From positions 1-12,564 of the forward strand of contig JAHJMX010000117.1 of assembly GCA_018821175.1 (NCBI GenBank): a stretch of DNA of 12,564 nt, read 5' to 3'. Positions 6,633-12,564 of the stretch are shown here, one piece after another. The translations under genes and the position numbers were made by a program. The stretch comes from Patescibacteria group bacterium (GTDB lineage: Bacteria > Patescibacteriota > Gracilibacteria > UBA1369 > PNNO01). Each line of letters begins with the position of its first letter. The first letter of the stretch is position 1. Below the pieces are notes generated by a model. That model searched no databases. It was not told the DNA's origin and was given only the letters and a program-made list of their open reading frames with translations.

Positions 6633-6974
6633 ATGAAAAATTCAATAGATACAACAAAAATCAGTATAAATGGACTTGTTGATAAAGCAGATTATTTAAG
6701 TTTTACAGAGAAAAAAGAGTGGATGGAGATTATTAATACTGCGAATCAAAGTGAGTTAAATGAGATTCGTGATTTTTTTGTAAATGCGCGTGAAGCTCAA
6801 AATAATCGCAAATTGAAGATTATATATGAAGCTAATCTTGGTGATGAATATAAGCGAAAAATCAAATCGCTTTCTGATAATTTCATAAAGCAGTCAATTA
6901 AAAAACAGGAAGCTCATGCGGGAAAAACTAATGAGAATCCTGAAAATATTCTTAAAGAATTAGACGAAATTTAA
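6633..6974 (+). CDS. small helical protein, second paralogue, with extra tail
   Basis: 113 residues. The core (21-87) is homologous to the preceding 88-residue protein through EKKEW (26-30), KLKIIYEA, DEYKRK and NFIK. It adds a hydrophilic C-terminal tail of about 25 residues (KKQEAHAGKTNENPEN, then ILKELDEI) absent from the first copy. The tail looks disordered with a short acidic helix at its end, suitable for binding another protein. No membrane or export signal is visible and no known family is recognised. It starts two bases after the previous stop and ends one base before the ATG of the giant gene, so translation of the three is likely coupled. Confidence 0.78.
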   Translation: MKNSIDTTKISINGLVDKADYLSFTEKKEWMEIINTANQSELNEIRDFFVNAREAQNNRKLKIIYEANLGDEYKRKIKSLSDNFIKQSIKKQEAHAGKTNENPENILKELDEI

Positions 6975-6975
6975 T

Positions 6976-9900
6976 ATGCCATTCGATCAAGCCAAACAAA
7001 ATTTCGAGACCCAAACAAAAGAGGTACCAAAAAAAGTTGATGCTGGTTGGGCTGAGTTTAAGAGTGGTGCAATAAACTATTTCCAGACGAAGCAAAAACA
7101 AATATCAAGCTTTGTTGATGGATTAGATTATGAGGGGAAAGAAAATGATAAAGAAACATATCAGGCTGCGATGTTTAATGCCCTTGATAATTTAGTTGAT
7201 GGGGATGAAGCGACAAAAAAGGAGATGGCGGAATATCGTTTGTTGTTAAAACAAAAATCTGAACAGCTCAAGAACAAACTCTTTTATGAGAAGGAGAAAC
7301 TTGATATCCAAAATGTCAAAAATGAACTTCAGGGAGCTAAGAAAAGTTTTGAGACTCGTGATTTGAAAGTTGATCTAGATTTGAAGGCTAAAGCATATTT
7401 AGCTATTCCAAAAAATGAGCGTATTGATTTGAAAACCATCAATATTAATATGCAAAAGCTTTTAGGAAAAGCTTCTGTAATGCCGCCACAAGAAATCAAG
7501 AAAGCTGGTAATATTTTGGATACTGTTTTCAATCACTATTGTCTTGGGAATGTCGAAAAAGCTAAAGCAGAAGCAGCAAAGCTGGAACCACACATTATTC
7601 TCTACGAACAACACAGTCAGTTATTAGATAAAACTGGATTCATAGTACATCCGGATGATTTCAAAAAAGTGTTTGTTGTCATGATTCAGTCAGGCGCTAA
7701 ACCAAATGAAGTTACAAAAGTTCTTGCTCAAAAGATTCAGGAATTGCGAAAAATTGACGGAAAGAATTTTGATAAATTGGCAAATGGAATGGATTCCAAA
7801 GCTCTTTCAATTTTTTTGATAAATCTAACCTTAGATCTTTCTGGAGGCAAAAATTCCGTTGAAAAGATAAAACTTAGCCTTGATGCTGAAGTACAGCTAA
7901 AAGCTCAAGAGAAGGAAGTGCAAGAAGCTTTAAAGTTCGCGCAAAAGAAAGTTTCAATTACTCAGGAAAAGGTTGAAGCTCATCAGAGAAAAGTCCAAAG
8001 TGATCAATTGAAAATTTCTGGAAAACGTGATGCTTTAAACAGGGAGATTAGCCGTGTCAAAAAACTTAATAAAGGCAGACTTTCTGAGGCAAATGAAAAA
8101 GATATCAAGGAGCAAAAAAAGTTGTTAGGTGAGATGGAAACAAATCAAAGAGTTGCAGAGATTATGCAAGCACAAGCACTGCAAGCCGAGATAACAGAAA
8201 ATACATACCAAGTTGTTAATGGACAAAGCGATTTAATGAAAGTTAATATCAAAAGATCGATTCTGAGTGGATATTTAAATAAGCCTCAACTTCAATTTGG
8301 TGATAAAACAAGCAAAACTGTAGCCTCCATTCTCAAATTACAAGATGGTGCAGCGCTCAAGTTTATAGCGGAAGATAAAGAGTTTAATGCTCCTCGTGCA
8401 GCGGCACAGACAAATTTGCAACAAGCATTTGAGTTAAAGGCTTCAACCTTGAAAATAGAGGTTGAAAAAAACAAATGGCTACAATTAAATTCAGAAAAAT
8501 ATCAAGAGATAAACAAAGCATTAGAGGAATTTTATGGAAAAGGGATCTTGTCAGAAAACAACAAAGCTCTTTTGAAAGAGCAATTTTTGCAACATGGAGA
8601 AAGATTAAATCAAACATTGGATGATACGACGGCTATTGAACAAGATGAAGCACAAAAGTTCCAAAATTTGAGTTCTAAATATAAAAAAATAGAGGAAATC
8701 CCAAAAACAGAAATAGCACCTTCATATTTGCAATTGCATGGGTATAGTCAAATATTGAGACAAATGCATTCAACAACTGTAAAATATATCGGACAGCTTG
8801 AAAGTAGCCTAGTATTGGCGTCACCTAGTGAAAAAGATGCTTTTAAAAAGCAAATTAAAGAGAGCAGAGCAAAAATTCAATATCTTGCGACTCAAATTCA
8901 AACTGTAGATAAATTTTGTGGAATTGATAAAGGAAAAATTGATGAAACCGCAAATGCGATTGGCAAAGAAATGCCAAGTATATTGATGAATAATCAATTT
9001 GCAAAAGACATGCCAAAAAACATCGCTAAATTAATTGTAGATAAGCAATATGCAGCGCTTTTCAAAATTGATGGAGTAGTCGAATCACCACTCTTTGGCC
9101 CGGTTATTCAACAAGCTTTATCGCCATATATTTCAAAAATGGCATCGCAGGATCAAAGAATTTCAGATGCATTTAGTCCGATTAATAGTTTGGGAGCTAG
9201 ATTGCAAAGGGATGTGACTGCATATCCAAGAAACTGGAGTTTCTATTACGGGAATGCAATTGGGGAGATGTTAGGGGTTAAGCAAAATGTGCAAAATGTG
9301 CGAAAAGATAGGCAGACATTGCGTAAAGATGTTGTAGCTGCAATCAATGAAACTCCTAAAGATATGCCAGCAAGTTTAGTGGCAAGAAGAAAACAGTATT
9401 TCCAGAAATTTTTAGATCAGATTGATGAAACTTTAAATTCAGATGAATCTCCACTAAGCCTTGCCTCGATCAAAAAAATTGATGAAGGAATTTCGGAAAT
9501 ACAGAATGAAAAAAACAAATATAGGAATCAAAAATTCGCAACTGGTATGGTTCAAACAGCAATTATGGCTATAAGTATCGTTGCGGCTGTAGGAGGAGGA
9601 ATGGCGGCAGCGGCATTGGCTTCCAAAATCGGAATGGTAACAACTGTTGGAACAGTTGGACTTTCGGCTTTTGGAGCTGCGATAGGGCAAGTAGCGGGAC
9701 AAAAAGGGATCACGTCAGCTTTTCAAGCAACGGGGATATATGATTTTGGTGGATATGGGAAAATATGGGGTATAGAAACATTAAAAAAAGATTTCTTTAA
9801 ATCATACCTATTATCTTTAGCTTTTATTGGTGCAGGAAAAGGGATGTCATCGACATTGAAAGCATGGGCAAAAGCGCCAGACTTCTTATATAGAGCTCGA

Positions 9901-12510
9901 TTTGCAAGAAAATCTCTATCTGTCTTAAAGAATATCAAAGGATCACTAACAGGAACTAAGGGGCTACAGGCAGGCTTGGTTGATGCAAAAGAACTAACAG
10001 CTTGGCAAAGATTCTGGATGGAAGTTGGTGAAGAAGGGGTTGAAGAAACAACAGAAAACATTGCAGAAAAAATCGACCCAAGATTTGGCGCATTTGTTTC
10101 CCTTATTAATGCAACTGATGGAACAAGTATAGATAGTGTTGTGACTAAAACTAATGCTACAGAATTGGGGATTAAATTTGAGGGGGATATGATGACGTAC
10201 TCAGCCGTAAAAGCGACAGATTTTGTCGCGAATTTAAATGCAAATCTTAAACCAAAACTTGCAAAACAAAATGCTGGGAATAAAACAGAATTAACAGTTG
10301 ACACGAGCATTGATCCAAATGGAGTCGTGACAGTATTTATGACTAAGTATGAGGTTGATTATAGTACGGGAAGCAAAAAACAAGTCGATTATAAAGTCCA
10401 AAAAATATATCCAGGGATCGAGTCTATTCATTTGACGCCACAATCTGAGGCAGCACGCATTCATAATGTTCTTGAGACTGGAAAGAATGAATACAAAGTG
10501 ATGGACAAGCATGCCACGGAAGTGCTTGCACAATTCCAAGGGCGCGGTTTCTTGGTTTTACCAAATGAAAGCGGAACAGGATTTATTGTGGCGAAAGGAG
10601 AAACCAGGATTAACTTGCAGATTGGGAAGAGCAAAACAACGCTTGAACAAGCACAAGCATTCTTCAAAAAAAACGCAGACAGTCTCAAGAAAACGCTTAA
10701 CGTTGAAAAATATCGCAATGCATGGAAAAGCTTCGTTGATGAATGCAATGGATCATACGAAACATTCTTGAAAAAACATCCACGACTTGCGCAGCATTTG
10801 CCAGTTAATTTGCAAGAAGCGATGCAAAAAGTTGCTGTTGTTGGAGTTGCCGCTTTAACTGGTATGCCCGCAATGATGGGGATTACTAAATCTGTATCAG
10901 CCAATGCCAAAATCTCAGAGCATAAACCAACGAACAATGGAGAGTTGAAAGTTTATGAAAATGAGCAAGCATTATCAATGGAAAAATTGATGGTTGAAGC
11001 TGAATCTGTTCGTGACAAGACGGTGAATGAAACTCTTGATGTTTTAGGGGTAAAAGGTGAGCAACGTGAGGTTGTGATGGAAACTTTTTTCGATAAGAAG
11101 ACCGGACTTTTGAATCGCAATGGGCTTGTGATTGCCGATGCGATGCTCAAGGAGGGGAAAAAGGTTAGCTTCTTGAGTTACGATGCTGATCACATGAAAG
11201 CAAATAATGAGATTAAAGGTGAGGCTTTTGGTGACAAGGTGATTGAGCTTGTTGGTAAGAGTAAAAATCAGATGGTTTCTGATTTGCGTTCACAGGGATA
11301 TGATGTATATGGAGTTCGAATGGGTGGAGAGGAGATTGTGGTTTTCGGAGTTGTGCCAAAAGAAGTTTTGCATAAGGCCGAGGTTAAGCGGGTGGCAATA
11401 TTAAAAGAAGAAATTCGAAGTACATTGACATCTGCGGAAATTGCGAAAATGGCGGAATTTATCGCGAAATCTAAATATACTGCAGATGAAGCCGGTTACC
11501 AAAAAGCACATGCTGAAATTGGAGGATCAACGGCAGCAGTTGTTGAGGTTGATGGAGGTAATGTTAAAAATTATAAGGATATTGCTAAAAAGGCAGTGAT
11601 GCATGCTGATGCCTTTTTGGAGCGAGCGAAAAATAAAACTGGGCGTGGGCAAATCATTTTGGATCAAAGACCGAGTAAAGGCGAAGGAGTAATAGATGAA
11701 AGAAGATCATTAGTAGAAAATTTCACTTCAAAAAATGAACTTGGCGAGGCACAAAATGCTAATTTATCTAAAAAAACAGTTGAGCTTACAGGAAAAGCTA
11801 TTAATCAATTTAATTCACGGTTGAAGACTTTGAATAGTTTGAATCTTACTGCAGATCAAAGGGCTCAAATCGAAACTTTGCTTAAATCCCCTAAAGATAC
11901 AGATACTAAAGTCAGTAATTTATTGCGTAGGTTTGGAGTTGCAGGGTCTGATGTTGAACTTCATCGGTTAAATCAAAAATTGCAAAATGAATACTTTGAA
12001 GCAATTCGTGATCACGGGAATTACACCGGGGCTTCGACAATGCTTTACCTTGAAAAACAGATATCATCGTTTAAAGGGTTTGAACGTCAAAATGTTCGTA
12101 ATTTAGAAATTGGGGAATTCAAATCTGTGAATGAAACATTGGGGCATACAGGTGGAGATGCATTTCTGACATATGTTTATCAGGATGTTATTAAAGCTAC
12201 TGCAAAAGGGCTTGGGATTGCGGATTCTCAAATTATCATTGCGCAAAAGGGATCGAATTTCAGATATGTGATTGCATCTGAGTTAATTGCAAAAAATCCT
12301 TCTATACAGGAGAAATTTCAAAGATCTCTTGAATCTAATTATCGATCAAAATTGAATGAATTTATGCAAAAAGTTGATGCTGGTTCTAAAGGGAAAAGTT
12401 ATGCGGAGATTCGCGCTGAATGGATCCGTAAAAATAAGCAAGATACTGTGGAGAAAAGTTTAAAGGATCAGAATGAAATAGAAATTACAGAGGTGGTAGA
12501 TAAAAAATAA
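6976..12510 (+). CDS. giant multi-domain protein with two C-terminal GGDEF-type domains
   Basis: 1,844 residues without N-terminal signal peptide. Residues 1-850 are hydrophilic and helical, with a long coiled-coil-like stretch at about 298-415. A Gly/Ala-rich hydrophobic pair follows (855-882, 886-908), then a shorter hydrophobic patch (944-954) and an acidic EEGVEETTE helix (1019-1027). A fourth hydrophobic segment (1286-1303) begins with MQK and ends before SVSANA, like an internal signal peptide. GGDEF domain 1 (about 1370-1562) has DKKTGLLNR, D1403, N1411, D1420, GGEEI (1450-1454) and ADAFLERAK (1544-1552). These match the Mg/GTP residues of diguanylate cyclases, with the last signature residue Ile instead of Phe, no RxxD inhibitory site and about 20 extra residues before ADAFLERAK. 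Domain 2 (about 1675-1780) keeps EFKSVNETLGHTGGD but has KGSNF in place of GGDEF and Glu1711 for the first Asp, so it is probably inactive. Cyclic-di-GMP synthesis or GTP sensing by domain 1 is plausible but unproven; the function of the first 1,280 residues is unknown. Confidence 0.88.
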   Translation: MPFDQAKQNFETQTKEVPKKVDAGWAEFKSGAINYFQTKQKQISSFVDGLDYEGKENDKETYQAAMFNALDNLVDGDEATKKEMAEYRLLLKQKSEQLKNKLFYEKEKLDIQNVKNELQGAKKSFETRDLKVDLDLKAKAYLAIPKNERIDLKTININMQKLLGKASVMPPQEIKKAGNILDTVFNHYCLGNVEKAKAEAAKLEPHIILYEQHSQLLDKTGFIVHPDDFKKVFVVMIQSGAKPNEVTKVLAQKIQELRKIDGKNFDKLANGMDSKALSIFLINLTLDLSGGKNSVEKIKLSLDAEVQLKAQEKEVQEALKFAQKKVSITQEKVEAHQRKVQSDQLKISGKRDALNREISRVKKLNKGRLSEANEKDIKEQKKLLGEMETNQRVAEIMQAQALQAEITENTYQVVNGQSDLMKVNIKRSILSGYLNKPQLQFGDKTSKTVASILKLQDGAALKFIAEDKEFNAPRAAAQTNLQQAFELKASTLKIEVEKNKWLQLNSEKYQEINKALEEFYGKGILSENNKALLKEQFLQHGERLNQTLDDTTAIEQDEAQKFQNLSSKYKKIEEIPKTEIAPSYLQLHGYSQILRQMHSTTVKYIGQLESSLVLASPSEKDAFKKQIKESRAKIQYLATQIQTVDKFCGIDKGKIDETANAIGKEMPSILMNNQFAKDMPKNIAKLIVDKQYAALFKIDGVVESPLFGPVIQQALSPYISKMASQDQRISDAFSPINSLGARLQRDVTAYPRNWSFYYGNAIGEMLGVKQNVQNVRKDRQTLRKDVVAAINETPKDMPASLVARRKQYFQKFLDQIDETLNSDESPLSLASIKKIDEGISEIQNEKNKYRNQKFATGMVQTAIMAISIVAAVGGGMAAAALASKIGMVTTVGTVGLSAFGAAIGQVAGQKGITSAFQATGIYDFGGYGKIWGIETLKKDFFKSYLLSLAFIGAGKGMSSTLKAWAKAPDFLYRARFARKSLSVLKNIKGSLTGTKGLQAGLVDAKELTAWQRFWMEVGEEGVEETTENIAEKIDPRFGAFVSLINATDGTSIDSVVTKTNATELGIKFEGDMMTYSAVKATDFVANLNANLKPKLAKQNAGNKTELTVDTSIDPNGVVTVFMTKYEVDYSTGSKKQVDYKVQKIYPGIESIHLTPQSEAARIHNVLETGKNEYKVMDKHATEVLAQFQGRGFLVLPNESGTGFIVAKGETRINLQIGKSKTTLEQAQAFFKKNADSLKKTLNVEKYRNAWKSFVDECNGSYETFLKKHPRLAQHLPVNLQEAMQKVAVVGVAALTGMPAMMGITKSVSANAKISEHKPTNNGELKVYENEQALSMEKLMVEAESVRDKTVNETLDVLGVKGEQREVVMETFFDKKTGLLNRNGLVIADAMLKEGKKVSFLSYDADHMKANNEIKGEAFGDKVIELVGKSKNQMVSDLRSQGYDVYGVRMGGEEIVVFGVVPKEVLHKAEVKRVAILKEEIRSTLTSAEIAKMAEFIAKSKYTADEAGYQKAHAEIGGSTAAVVEVDGGNVKNYKDIAKKAVMHADAFLERAKNKTGRGQIILDQRPSKGEGVIDERRSLVENFTSKNELGEAQNANLSKKTVELTGKAINQFNSRLKTLNSLNLTADQRAQIETLLKSPKDTDTKVSNLLRRFGVAGSDVELHRLNQKLQNEYFEAIRDHGNYTGASTMLYLEKQISSFKGFERQNVRNLEIGEFKSVNETLGHTGGDAFLTYVYQDVIKATAKGLGIADSQIIIAQKGSNFRYVIASELIAKNPSIQEKFQRSLESNYRSKLNEFMQKVDAGSKGKSYAEIRAEWIRKNKQDTVEKSLKDQNEIEITEVVDKK

Positions 12511-12535
12511 TTAATATATAATAAACACATATAAT

Positions 12536-12564
12536 ATGAACTCAGATAAATTGAATAATGTAGA
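12536..12564 (+). CDS. start of a further gene, cut by the right edge
   Basis: ATG 12536 opens a frame (MNSDKLNNV) that runs off the window. It lies 25 bases after the giant gene's stop in a very AT-rich gap. The immediate context (TAATATG) is the same as at the giant gene's own start. It is probably the fourth gene of the same operon. The nine visible residues are too few for a family; whether it is another copy of the small paralogues cannot be told here. TATAAT occurs at 12517-12522 and again touching the ATG, but without -35 boxes, so a separate promoter is uncertain. Confidence 0.45.

Noticed and set aside
9723..10310. 195-codon open frame on the minus strand within the giant gene
   Set aside because: It lies opposite the continuous giant reading frame, shows low-complexity Ser/Phe/Ala composition typical of the reverse of coding DNA, and has no promoter or recognisable domain.
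12517..12535. Two TATAAT sequences before the last gene as a promoter
   Set aside because: No -35 box or TG extension, and the region is almost pure A/T, so such hexamers are expected; one touches the start codon itself.
1..12564. CRISPR array, tRNA genes, insertion sequences or phage attachment sites
   Set aside because: No regularly spaced repeats of suitable length, no tRNA-like cloverleaf, no transposase or integrase motifs and no terminal inverted repeats with target duplications were seen.

Overview
This is an AT-rich bacterial segment with tightly packed genes. It has eight recognisable genes plus a ninth cut by the right edge, and one candidate non-coding RNA gene. All eight visible stop codons are TAA. 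No in-frame TGA occurs in about 3,840 codons. None of the seven visible start codons (other than the edge-truncated first gene) has a convincing Shine-Dalgarno motif at normal spacing. With the low GC, the fused exonuclease-DinG helicase and a very large orphan protein, this would suit a Candidate Phyla Radiation (Patescibacteria) lineage such as the Peregrinibacteria/Gracilibacteria side. That placement is an inference, since no rRNA or strong phylogenetic marker is present; a low-GC Firmicute-like organism cannot be excluded.

Layout. Positions 1-1104 hold two plus-strand genes of unknown function, the first cut at the left edge and the second strongly acidic. They meet, tail to tail with a 4-base stop-codon overlap, a minus-strand gene (1101-3749) for an 882-residue DnaQ-type exonuclease/DinG-type helicase. 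The 684-base space from 3750 to 4433 has no convincing protein gene but is not empty. It carries a nested inverted repeat, a near-consensus sigma-70 promoter, a triplicated 13-nt repeat, several strong hairpins and an intrinsic terminator. Together these define an unassigned RNA of about 430 nt. A separate extended -10 promoter then serves a small membrane methyltransferase (4434-5030), which converges on carA (5109-6179, minus), the glutaminase subunit of carbamoyl-phosphate synthetase.

Divergently from carA, an extended -10 promoter at 6308-6316 starts a compact operon: two small proteins that are diverged paralogues of each other (6364-6630 and 6633-6974), then a 5.5-kb gene (6976-12510). 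Its 1,844-residue product has long helical/coiled-coil stretches, a hydrophobic central region, an internal signal-peptide-like segment and two C-terminal GGDEF-type domains. The first GGDEF domain keeps the metal- and nucleotide-binding residues; the second has lost its signature. Another gene begins at 12536.

The housekeeping genes (helicase, carA, methyltransferase) are recognisable by motif. The two parts most likely to be undescribed are the ~430-nt RNA and the small-paralogue/giant-GGDEF operon. No substrate or partner for either can be read from this window.
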